From Candidatus Eiseniibacteriota bacterium (lineage in GTDB: Bacteria; Eisenbacteria; RBG-16-71-46), in assembly GCA_023249815.1 (NCBI GenBank), contig JAHFBX010000206.1, positions 1-5,939 of the forward strand: 5,939 bases of DNA. The letters run 5' to 3'. Position 1 is the stretch's first letter. Every line of letters begins with the position of its first letter. The notes beneath the pieces were generated by a model that worked only from the letters and a program-made list of their open reading frames with translations, was not told the origin of the DNA and made no database searches. Below, piece by piece: positions 1-5,851 of this stretch. The translations under genes and the position numbers were made by a program.

Positions 1-2
1 AC

Positions 3-110
3 GGCCCCGCCGTGACGCGCCGGGAGGACGCGGCCGCCGGCGGTAGCGTTGGCGGCGTCGACGCTGCAGCCGAGCCGCCCCGAGCGGGAACTGGTGAGGA
101 CCGAAGCTAG
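3..110 (+). CDS. Possible C-terminal tail of a plus-strand gene, truncated by the window edge
   Basis: The frame starting at base 3 is open from the window edge to a TAG at 108-110, giving about 35 residues rich in Ala, Gly, Asp and Glu and ending in GEDRS. Such composition would suit a disordered C-terminal tail, but no domain is visible. The third codon positions are G or C less consistently than in the confident genes, which argues against it. If real, the gene would be convergent with the dGTPase and the two stop codons would share the tetranucleotide CTAG at 107-110. The minus strand is also open in some frames here but shows no clear start. The stretch may simply be intergenic. Confidence 0.2.
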   Translation, partial: GPAVTRREDAAAGGSVGGVDAAAEPPRAGTGEDRS

Positions 111-1459
111 TCGCGGCCGCCCGGGTAGCGCATCCCGCGCAACTCGCGATAGAGCCTCACCGCGTAGTTGTCCGTCATCCCCGCGACGTGGTCGGTGATG
201 CGCGCGAGCTGGTCGTACCGGCTGCCCTCGTCCGAGATCACCATCGAGCGCAGCCGCCGCTGGTGCTCGCCGCGCAGTGTGTCGGGCTCGAGCAGCGCGT
301 TCACGAAATGCTGCAGCAGTCCCTGGATCGCCTCGGCGCCGGCGAGTTCCATCTTCAAGACGTCGCGTGCCTCGTAGCACTGCCTGACGCAGGTCTGCTC
401 GACCCTCCCCAGCTCCTGAGCGAGCGGAATGAACTTGCGCAGCTCATCGTCGAACGAGCCCTCGAGGATGGCATCCATCCTCGCCATGAACGTCTCGGCG
501 AACTGGTGGATGAGCGTGTCGATGGCCCGCGCGCGCAGCCAGCTCGCGCGATCGAGCTGGTCGCCCCGGTGCGCCAGCGCCCGCGTGGCGGCGGCGTCGT
601 CGCCGCTGGCGCCCGCAAGCGGGCGCACGAGCTTCAGGTAGTCCGCCTCGGAGACGTGCTTCAACCGGAAGCCGTCCTCCAGGTCCAGCAGGAGGTAGGC
701 CATGTCGTCGGCCGCCTCGGTCAGGAACGCCAGCGGATGGCGCGGCCAATGGTCGTGGTTCGCGGAGCGCCGCGACAGCCCCACCGCGTCGGCCGCGCGT
801 GTCCATGCGGCGAGTTCGCCGGCCATGAGCCCGTGCTTGCGCCCGGACCGCCCGCGCGGCTTCGCGGCCGCCACGTCCGAGGTGCACGGGTACTTCATGA
901 ACGCGCCGAGCGTGGCATGCGTGAGCCCGAGGCCGCCGCCGCGCCACGGTTGCTCGAGCCGCGTGAGGATGCGGAATGCCTGCGCGTTCCCCTCGAAGCG
1001 AAGCAGGTCGCCACGCTGGCGATCGTTCAACTCCTCGAGCAGTCCTGCGGGAGCGTGGCGCGCGAAGTACTCGCGGATCGCCCGCTCGCCGACGTGGCCG
1101 AACGGCGGATTGCCGAGGTCGTGCGCGAGGCATGCGGCCGCGACGCAGTCGCCCACGTCGCGCGCGTCTCGTCCGGCGGGGAGCGACGCGCCCGACTCGA
1201 CCAGTTTTCGTCCCACGAGATTCCCAAGCGACCGGCCGATCGTGGCGACCTCGAGGCTGTGCGTGAGCCGCGAGTGCACGTGGTCGTCCACGGGCAGAGG
1301 GAACACCTGCGTCTTGTCGGCGAGCCGCCGGAACGGCCCGCTGAACAGGATGCGGTCGTGGTCGCGCTGGAACGGCGAGCGGGCCGCCGACGCGGCGTCG
1401 GTGCCCGTCGTGTCGCGCGTGTCGGGAAGCAAGCGCTGCCAGTCGAGCGTGTGCGGCAC
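107..1459 (-). CDS. dgt: Deoxyguanosinetriphosphate triphosphohydrolase (dGTPase), HD superfamily
   Basis: Cytoplasmic enzyme that hydrolyses dGTP (possibly other dNTPs) to the deoxynucleoside and tripolyphosphate, affecting dNTP pools. The call rests on the HD-domain signature. Numbered from the GTG start, RLTHS carries metal ligand H67, AHDLGNPPFGH carries H113-D114 and catalytic H122, followed by E125, and EAADD carries D251. The FEGNAQ motif (residues about 155-160) and the C-terminal GMTDNYA motif are also typical of the family. The E. coli Dgt residues I recall (H69, H117/D118, H126, E129, D268) sit at closely similar positions. The product is 450 residues, slightly shorter than the E. 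coli enzyme (about 505). There is no ATG near the 5' end. I chose GTG at 1459-1457 because GGGAG lies six bases upstream and the N-terminal length then matches E. coli. A TTG at 1513-1511 would add 18 residues but has no Shine-Dalgarno sequence. The gene is divergent from pckG. Function is confident; substrate preference is not. Confidence 0.95.
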   Translation of the reverse strand: MPHTLDWQRLLPDTRDTTGTDAASAARSPFQRDHDRILFSGPFRRLADKTQVFPLPVDDHVHSRLTHSLEVATIGRSLGNLVGRKLVESGASLPAGRDARDVGDCVAAACLAHDLGNPPFGHVGERAIREYFARHAPAGLLEELNDRQRGDLLRFEGNAQAFRILTRLEQPWRGGGLGLTHATLGAFMKYPCTSDVAAAKPRGRSGRKHGLMAGELAAWTRAADAVGLSRRSANHDHWPRHPLAFLTEAADDMAYLLLDLEDGFRLKHVSEADYLKLVRPLAGASGDDAAATRALAHRGDQLDRASWLRARAIDTLIHQFAETFMARMDAILEGSFDDELRKFIPLAQELGRVEQTCVRQCYEARDVLKMELAGAEAIQGLLQHFVNALLEPDTLRGEHQRRLRSMVISDEGSRYDQLARITDHVAGMTDNYAVRLYRELRGMRYPGGRD

Positions 1460-1465
1460 GTCGGG

Positions 1466-1470
1466 CTCCC
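1466..1470 (-). promoter_or_regulatory. Ribosome binding site that decides the dGTPase start
   Basis: Read on the minus strand this is GGGAG, six bases before the GTG at 1459-1457. The alternative TTG start at 1513-1511 has no purine-rich motif in the 15 bases before it. An in-frame stop at 1528-1526 rules out any start farther upstream. Confidence 0.5.
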
Positions 1471-1603
1471 GCGCGAAGGGGAACAGCGTTCTGACCGCGC
1501 CGTTTGCGGGCAAGATGCACGCGGGCTAGACTGCTTCCCCGCATGCCGCGACCGATTCGGGCGCAACTCCTGTGACCGCCGCACACAATAGAGAAGACCG
1601 ACC

Positions 1604-1607
1604 GGAG
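1604..1607 (+). promoter_or_regulatory. pckG ribosome binding site
   Basis: GGAG lies five bases before the ATG at 1613. It supports this start over the out-of-frame ATG at 1608-1610 and over any downstream methionine. Confidence 0.6.
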
Positions 1608-1612
1608 ATGCC

Positions 1613-3415
1613 ATGAGCACGAACCCGAAGTTGCAGGCGTGGGTCGAGGAGATGCGGGCGATGTGCCGGCCCGAGCGCGTCGTGTGGTGTGACGGCTCGG
1701 CCGCCGAGTACCAGGAGATGCTCCGGCTCATGGTGCACGCGGGCACGGCGCTGTGGCTCAACGAGAACAAGCGCCCCGGCAGCGTGTTCGTGCGCTCGGA
1801 CCCCGCGGACGTGGCCCGGGTCGAGGAGTTCACGTTCATCTGCTCCAGGTCCAAGGACGAGGCCGGTCCCACGAACCACTGGCGCGATCCCGAGGAGACG
1901 CGCGCGATGATGCGTGGGCTCTACGACGGCGCCATGCAGGGTCGCGCGATGTACGTGATCCCGTACAGCATGGGGCCGATCGGCTCGAGCATCTCACGCA
2001 TCGGCGTGGAGCTCACGGACTCGCCCTACGTCGTGGCCAGCATGCACGTCATGGCGCGCGTCGGGAACCCGGTGCTCAAGGCGCTCGGGTCGAGTGACGA
2101 CTTCGTGCGCGGCCTGCATTCGGTGGGCGCGCCGCTCGGGTCCGCCACCACGCCGGACTCGCCGTGGCCGTGCAACGCTTCATCCAAGTTCATCACGCAC
2201 TTCCCCGACACGCGCGAGATCTGGTCCTACGGCTCGGGCTACGGCGGCAACGCGCTGCTTGGCAAGAAGTGCCACGCGCTGCGGATCGCGTCGGTGCAGG
2301 CGCGTGACGAGGGCTGGCTCGCCGAGCACATGCTCATCCTGAAGCTCACCGACCCCAGGGGGCAGGTCGCCTACGTCGCGGGCGCGTTCCCGTCCGCATG
2401 CGGCAAGACCAACCTCGCCATGCTGAACCCGACGCTGCCCGGCTGGAAGGTGCAGACCATCGGCGATGACATCGCGTGGATGAAGTTCGGCACCGACGGC
2501 CGACTCTATGCCATCAATCCCGAGGCGGGATTCTTCGGCGTGGCGCCGGGCACGAGCATGAAGTCGAATCCAAACGCCATGGCGACGATCGCCCGTGGCA
2601 CGGTGTTCACGAACTGCGCGCTCACCCACGATGGCGATGTGTGGTGGGAGGAGATGAGCGAGGCGCCGGCCACGCTCACGGACTGGCTTCGCCGCCCGTG
2701 GACGCCGCAGAGCGGACGCAGGGCCGCGCATCCGAACGCGCGATTCTGCGTGCCCGCGAGCCAGTGCCCGGTGATCGCGCCGGAATGGGAGGACCCGAAC
2801 GGCGTGCCGATCTCGGCGATCCTGTTCGGCGGGCGGCGTGCGAGCACGGTGCCGCTCGTGAACGAGGCGCGGTCATGGCAGCACGGCACGTTCCTGGGGT
2901 CGATCATGAGCAGCGAGACCACGGCCGCCGCCGCGGGCGCCGTGGGTGCGTTGCGTCACGACCCCATGGCGATGCTGCCGTTCTGCGGCTACCACATGGG
3001 CGACTACTTCGCGCATTGGCTGAAGCTCGGCTCGCAGGCGGACGCTGCGAAGCTGCCGCGCATCTTCCACGTCAACTGGTTCCGCAAGGACGCGAACGGC
3101 AAGTTCCTGTGGCCAGGCTACGGCGAGAACAGCCGCGTCCTGAAATGGGTGTTCGAGCGCGTGCACGGCACGGCGGCGGCGGTGGACACGCCCATCGGGC
3201 GACTGCCCGCGCCGGGCGCGCTGGACCTGAACGGGCTCCAGGTCTCCGAAGGCGCCATGGAGGATCTGCTCCGCGTCGACCTCGAACGCTGGACGCAGGA
3301 GCTGCCTGCGATCAGAACGCACTACGAGAAGTTCGGCGCGAAGCTGCCGCAGGGGCTGCGCGACGAGCTGATATCGCTCGAGCAGCGGCTGGCGTCGTCG
3401 AACGCGACCGCCTGA
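1613..3415 (+). CDS. pckG: Phosphoenolpyruvate carboxykinase (GTP)
   Basis: Cytoplasmic enzyme of gluconeogenesis: oxaloacetate + GTP gives phosphoenolpyruvate + GDP + CO2, with Mn2+/Mg2+. At 600 residues it is full length for the GTP class, which is unrelated in detail to the ATP class. Visible motifs: R69 of the VAR substrate loop, YGSGYGGN (206-213) with the PEP-contacting Tyr at 210, metal ligands K219, H239 and D286, the kinase P-loop FPSACGKTN (259-267) with its reactive Cys263, HPNAR (N375, R377), FGGRR (R408), and the lid region SSETTAAAAG (433-442). The guanine pocket is NWF (F490), F498 and Y503. The third position is Phe in the rat enzyme, so this is a conservative change. Spacing among K219, H239 and D286 equals the rat K244/H264/D311 spacing as I recall it. 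The gene is monocistronic here, divergent from the dGTPase and convergent with the prolidase. Similarity to actinobacterial enzymes such as that of Mycobacterium looks high by memory. Confidence 0.98.
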   Translation: MSTNPKLQAWVEEMRAMCRPERVVWCDGSAAEYQEMLRLMVHAGTALWLNENKRPGSVFVRSDPADVARVEEFTFICSRSKDEAGPTNHWRDPEETRAMMRGLYDGAMQGRAMYVIPYSMGPIGSSISRIGVELTDSPYVVASMHVMARVGNPVLKALGSSDDFVRGLHSVGAPLGSATTPDSPWPCNASSKFITHFPDTREIWSYGSGYGGNALLGKKCHALRIASVQARDEGWLAEHMLILKLTDPRGQVAYVAGAFPSACGKTNLAMLNPTLPGWKVQTIGDDIAWMKFGTDGRLYAINPEAGFFGVAPGTSMKSNPNAMATIARGTVFTNCALTHDGDVWWEEMSEAPATLTDWLRRPWTPQSGRRAAHPNARFCVPASQCPVIAPEWEDPNGVPISAILFGGRRASTVPLVNEARSWQHGTFLGSIMSSETTAAAAGAVGALRHDPMAMLPFCGYHMGDYFAHWLKLGSQADAAKLPRIFHVNWFRKDANGKFLWPGYGENSRVLKWVFERVHGTAAAVDTPIGRLPAPGALDLNGLQVSEGAMEDLLRVDLERWTQELPAIRTHYEKFGAKLPQGLRDELISLEQRLASSNATA

Positions 3416-3420
3416 CGCTC

Positions 3421-3477
3421 CGTCGATCCGCCGCTTCGCGAGCGGGGGATGGGGATCCCACGGCTAGGGGATCGACG
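3421..3477. terminator. Candidate bidirectional terminator between pckG and the prolidase gene
   Basis: A perfect 9-base inverted repeat, CGTCGATCC (3421-3429) and GGATCGACG (3469-3477), encloses a second hairpin, CCGCT (3431-3435), loop TCGCG, AGCGG (3441-3445). The palindrome GGGATCCC (3452-3459) also lies inside. The structure fills the gap between two converging genes, which is where a shared terminator is expected. The right arm covers the last codons of the prolidase gene. There is no T-tract on either strand, so it is not a classical intrinsic terminator; it could instead act as a U-less hairpin or an mRNA 3'-end stabiliser. Confidence 0.35.
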
Positions 3478-4729
3478 CCGTCAGAACGTCGGGATCGGAC
3501 TCCGTCACGAGGACGTCGTCCTCGATGCGCACGCCGCCGAACTCCATGAGCGCGTCCACGCGGTCCCAGCGCACTGCATCGCGATGGCGTTCGCGGAGCG
3601 AAGCGTCCTGAAGCAGCGCCGGGATGAAGTACACGCCGGGCTCGATGGTCATCAGGTAGCCCGGTTCGAGCGGCAGGTCCGTGCGCAGCATGGAGAGCCC
3701 CGGGCGGGTGCTGCGAGCGCGACCCGGCAGGTAGCCGCTCGCGTCACGCACGCCCAGGCCCACCATGTGGCCCAGGCCGTGCGGGAAGAACAGGGCGTGC
3801 GTGTCGCGCTCGACGAGCGACTCCGCGGAACCCACGAGCAGGCCGAGCGAGACCAGGCCGTCCGCGATCTCATGCGCGGCGGCCAGGTGCAGGTCCCGCC
3901 ACTCGGCGCCCGAGCGGCAGCGCGCGATCGCGTTCTGCTCGACGCGAAGCACGATCGCATGCAGCGCGCGGAAGAATCCGTCGTCGCCGCCGGGGAGCCG
4001 GTACGTGCGCGTCACGTCCGCGGTGTAGCGCGAGACCTCCGCGCCGGCGTCCACGAGCACGACGTCACCCGGCTGCGCTCGGCGATCGCCGGGAGTGAAG
4101 TGCAGCACGCCGGCGTGACTGCCGATGCCGACGATGGTGCCGTAGCCCGTGCGGTCGGCGCCGCCCCGCAGGAACGCGGTCTCGAGTTCCACCTGGAGCT
4201 CACGTTCGCTGGCGCCGGGCTTCAATGCCTGGACGAGCGCGCGGAAGCCGTTCGCGGTGGCCTCACACGCCTTGCGCACGAGTGCCAGCTCGTGCGCGTC
4301 CTTGGGCCGTCGCAGGTGTATCAGCTGTTCGCGCAGGGCCGCGGCGCGAACACCGTCGCCGCCGATGCCGGGGATCGCGGCACCCAGCGTGACGACGGGC
4401 CGGCCGCGCCGCGCCGCGAGCCATCCGCCCAGTTCGTGGAGCGGCGTGCCCGGAGCGTCCGTGCGGCCTTCCCACACGCGTTCGGCCTGCGTGACGGGAG
4501 GGATGAAGTCGGTCCAGCCGTCGCGCGGATCGAACGTGAGCACCGCGTCCGCGACCTCGTGCCCCGCGAGCCACAGGTACTCCGCGTGAGCGATGAAAGG
4601 GTAGGTCTGGTCGGCGCCGCCGGGCACGCCGATCACGGTGCCGGAACCGATCAACACGATCTCATCACGGAGCGCCCACGCGGCCGCGACGCGTTCGCGC
4701 CGTTTGAGGAGGACGAGGTCTTCCATCAT
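3464..4729 (-). CDS. M24B metallopeptidase, prolidase (Xaa-Pro dipeptidase, PEPD-type) or Xaa-Pro aminopeptidase
   Basis: Dimetal peptidase that cleaves the bond before proline, probably cytoplasmic since no signal peptide is seen. Residues 1-140 form the non-catalytic N-terminal creatinase/prolidase-like domain; residues about 145-415 form the pita-bread catalytic domain. The five metal ligands are visible: D227 (LVDAGAE), D238 (YTADVT), H321 (PHGLGHMVGLGV), E363 (TIEPGVYF) and E403 (GVRIEDDV); H210 (VLHF) is the usual extra conserved His. The spacings 11, 83, 42 and 40 are the same as between D276, D287, H370, E412 and E452 of human prolidase as I recall them. The local motifs PGLSMLRT and EPGVYFIPALL also resemble PEPD more than E. 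coli PepP. That favours dipeptidase activity, but aminopeptidase P activity cannot be excluded. The product is 421 residues, against about 490 for human. I chose the first of two tandem ATGs because GAGG lies nine bases upstream. It is the last gene of a likely three-gene operon. Confidence 0.93.
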   Translation of the reverse strand: MMEDLVLLKRRERVAAAWALRDEIVLIGSGTVIGVPGGADQTYPFIAHAEYLWLAGHEVADAVLTFDPRDGWTDFIPPVTQAERVWEGRTDAPGTPLHELGGWLAARRGRPVVTLGAAIPGIGGDGVRAAALREQLIHLRRPKDAHELALVRKACEATANGFRALVQALKPGASERELQVELETAFLRGGADRTGYGTIVGIGSHAGVLHFTPGDRRAQPGDVVLVDAGAEVSRYTADVTRTYRLPGGDDGFFRALHAIVLRVEQNAIARCRSGAEWRDLHLAAAHEIADGLVSLGLLVGSAESLVERDTHALFFPHGLGHMVGLGVRDASGYLPGRARSTRPGLSMLRTDLPLEPGYLMTIEPGVYFIPALLQDASLRERHRDAVRWDRVDALMEFGGVRIEDDVLVTESDPDVLTASIP

Positions 4730-4738
4730 GCCACTCTA

Positions 4739-4742
4739 CCTC
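4739..4742 (-). promoter_or_regulatory. Prolidase ribosome binding site
   Basis: On the minus strand this reads GAGG, nine bases before the first ATG (4729-4727) and twelve before the second (4726-4724). The spacing favours the first. It lies in the 41-base gap after the cupredoxin gene. Confidence 0.4.
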
Positions 4743-4770
4743 GGGAGCGGACCGCGCGCCCGGCGCCGCC

Positions 4771-5418
4771 TCACCAGCGCAGCTCCACGGCCACCTCACC
4801 GCGGCGGGGCAGGCTGACCTCGCGCCGCAGCTCGCGCAGGCCCGGCGCCCAGGCGTGCAGGACGTAGGATCCTTCCGGGAGCTCGGGTAGCCGCCACTGG
4901 CCGGTTCGGTCCGGGCGCGTGAACGCGTGGTTCGGGGCGACCACCATGTTCATGGACATGTCGGGATGGATGTCGCAACGCACCTGAACCAGGCCGGGCT
5001 CGCGAAACGTCAGGCGCTCCGAGCGGCCCGGTGCGAGCTTCCCGAGATCGAACTGATGAGCTGGCGAAAGGCTGAACGAGCCGTGCCAGACACGGTCCTC
5101 GTTGCGCAAGAGCAGGGTGTCGCCCACCGCCAGCACCAGCACGCGGGGCTGGAACTGCAGGTGCTTCGCGACGAGCCGCGGCTTTGGCGGCGTGCGTCGG
5201 CGGCCGAGGAACCAGCCGCGGCGACCGAGTGCCAACTCGCGCTCGCTGCGCTCGGGCACGCTCTCCAGCCACACCACCACGTCGCTGGCCAGGGGGCGCG
5301 GGCCTCCCGCCAGCGGTGCGCTCGGCAACGCCGTGCCGCGGATCGAGGCTGCGCCGGCGACAGTCGCGAACGAAGCGAGTCCCAGCAGCACTGAGAAATA
5401 CCTCAGGCGACCTGTCAT
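4771..5418 (-). CDS. Exported cupredoxin-like protein with a C-terminal carboxypeptidase-regulatory-like region ('methylamine utilization protein' type)
   Basis: Predicted exported protein of 215 residues, probably periplasmic. Residues 1-23 form a signal peptide: basic start MTGRLR, hydrophobic core, and an AGA|A cleavage site after residue 23. Residues about 80-160 read as a small blue-copper (plastocyanin-like) fold: FQPRVLVLAVGD, then H112 (VWHGSFS), then FDLGKLAPG, then CDIHPDM with C148, H151 and M154. These give the His, Cys, His, Met set of a type 1 copper site. Residues about 163-215 (TGQWRLPELPEGSYVLHAW) resemble the beta-sandwich tail found in many such proteins. Family members are often labelled 'methylamine utilization protein', but nothing here suggests methylamine metabolism; the partner is unknown. 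An Arg/Lys/Pro-rich segment (66-86) lies between the signal peptide and the copper domain. I chose ATG at 5418 because it starts the signal peptide and follows a GGGGGG run; the frame is open to 5583, but that part would overlap the VOC gene. The gene follows the VOC gene by 37 bases. Confidence 0.82.
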   Translation of the reverse strand: MTGRLRYFSVLLGLASFATVAGAASIRGTALPSAPLAGGPRPLASDVVVWLESVPERSERELALGRRGWFLGRRRTPPKPRLVAKHLQFQPRVLVLAVGDTLLLRNEDRVWHGSFSLSPAHQFDLGKLAPGRSERLTFREPGLVQVRCDIHPDMSMNMVVAPNHAFTRPDRTGQWRLPELPEGSYVLHAWAPGLRELRREVSLPRRGEVAVELRW

Positions 5419-5455
5419 GAGCCCCCCGTCAGTGGGAACGCCGGCCACGACTCGC

Positions 5456-5842
5456 TCATCCGGCGCGTGCGACCTCGCTCTGGAGCGCGAGCATGTTGCC
5501 TTCCGTGTCGCGAAAGAATGCCATCCACAGATCGGCCGACTCCAGCCTGGCGACCACGTGCGGTTCCGATTCGAAGCGCACACCGCGCGCGCCGAGTTCG
5601 CGGTGCGCGGCCTGGAGGTCGGCCACGTCGAGGTAGAGGATCGATCCCGGATGGTCGAACTCCGGCGACTCGGGAGGGGAGAGCATGATGCGCACGCCCC
5701 CGAGGTCGAAGAACGCCAGGTTCCCCGCGGCGAACAGGAAGCGGAGTCCGAGCACGTCGCGATAGAATGCAGTGGCCCGCGCGGTGTCCTTCACGTTCAC
5801 CGACAGCTGGCCGAGGTGGCGGATCATGGGCTCCGGTGGCAT
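5456..5842 (-). CDS. VOC (glyoxalase/bleomycin resistance/dioxygenase fold) family protein
   Basis: Small cytoplasmic protein of 128 residues with two beta-alpha-beta-beta-beta modules. Module 1 runs from GQLSVNVKDTARATAFYRDV to about residue 56, and module 2 from HPGSILYLDVADLQAA to the end. The VKD, FYRDVLGL, FFDLGGVRIML and FFRDTEGN motifs are typical. At the usual metal positions I read Q12 (normally His or Gln), I68 (normally His) and A119 (normally Glu, in the GN..EL motif). A glyoxalase- or dioxygenase-type metal site therefore looks incomplete unless a dimer partner supplies ligands. I recall family members with the same WMAFFRD and NLLAL pattern, so this is probably a family trait rather than decay. 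The substrate is unknown. Start: ATG at 5842-5840 with GGAGG four bases upstream; a second in-frame ATG at 5827 (GGAG three bases upstream) is the alternative. It is the first gene of a probable operon with the cupredoxin and prolidase genes. Confidence 0.9.
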   Translation of the reverse strand: MPPEPMIRHLGQLSVNVKDTARATAFYRDVLGLRFLFAAGNLAFFDLGGVRIMLSPPESPEFDHPGSILYLDVADLQAAHRELGARGVRFESEPHVVARLESADLWMAFFRDTEGNMLALQSEVARAG

Positions 5843-5846
5843 GCGG

Positions 5847-5851
5847 CCTCC
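5847..5851 (-). promoter_or_regulatory. VOC gene ribosome binding site
   Basis: On the minus strand this reads GGAGG, four bases before the ATG at 5842-5840. It is the strongest Shine-Dalgarno match in the window, though the spacing is slightly short. It favours this start over the ATG at 5827. Confidence 0.5.

Larger units (their letters stand above)
1460..1612. promoter_or_regulatory. Divergent dGTPase/pckG intergenic region
   Basis: The region separates two genes that read away from each other, so it must hold promoters for both unless they are internally transcribed. Without the dGTPase TTG extension it is 153 bases; with it, 99 bases. The only A-rich patch is ACACAATAGAGAAGA at about 1583-1597, just upstream of pckG. 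CACAAT there resembles a -10 element, but I found no matching -35 hexamer at 16-18 bases. A weak GCGGG/CCCGC inverted repeat (1521-1525 and 1538-1542) is not above what this base composition would give. I see no clear operator or riboswitch. Confidence 0.35.

Noticed and set aside
51..79. GGCGGC/GCCGCC inverted repeat downstream of the dGTPase as a terminator
   Set aside because: It has only six GC pairs around a 17-base loop and no T-tract; such repeats are expected by chance in sequence this GC-rich. The ACGGC/GCCGT hairpin at 1-13 was dismissed for the same reason.
188..1591. A 467-codon plus-strand open frame lying antisense to the dGTPase
   Set aside because: It covers almost exactly the dGTPase gene, has no recognisable motifs, and is rich in Arg, Val and Ala as expected when a GC-rich gene is read on the opposite strand.
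2476..3549. A 357-codon plus-strand frame overlapping the second half of pckG
   Set aside because: The product is Arg/Ala/Gly low complexity, and the overlapped frame is an unambiguous PEP carboxykinase. It only survives because stop codons are rare at this GC content.
3449..4867. A 472-codon plus-strand open frame antisense to the prolidase and the end of the cupredoxin gene
   Set aside because: It is a composition-driven shadow: His/Arg/Ala/Val-rich with no domain, while the opposite strand encodes an intact metallopeptidase with all five ligands.
5419..5583. A 55-codon N-terminal extension of the cupredoxin reading frame
   Set aside because: It overlaps the VOC gene, and the methionine at 5418 begins a textbook signal peptide, so the longer form is unlikely.
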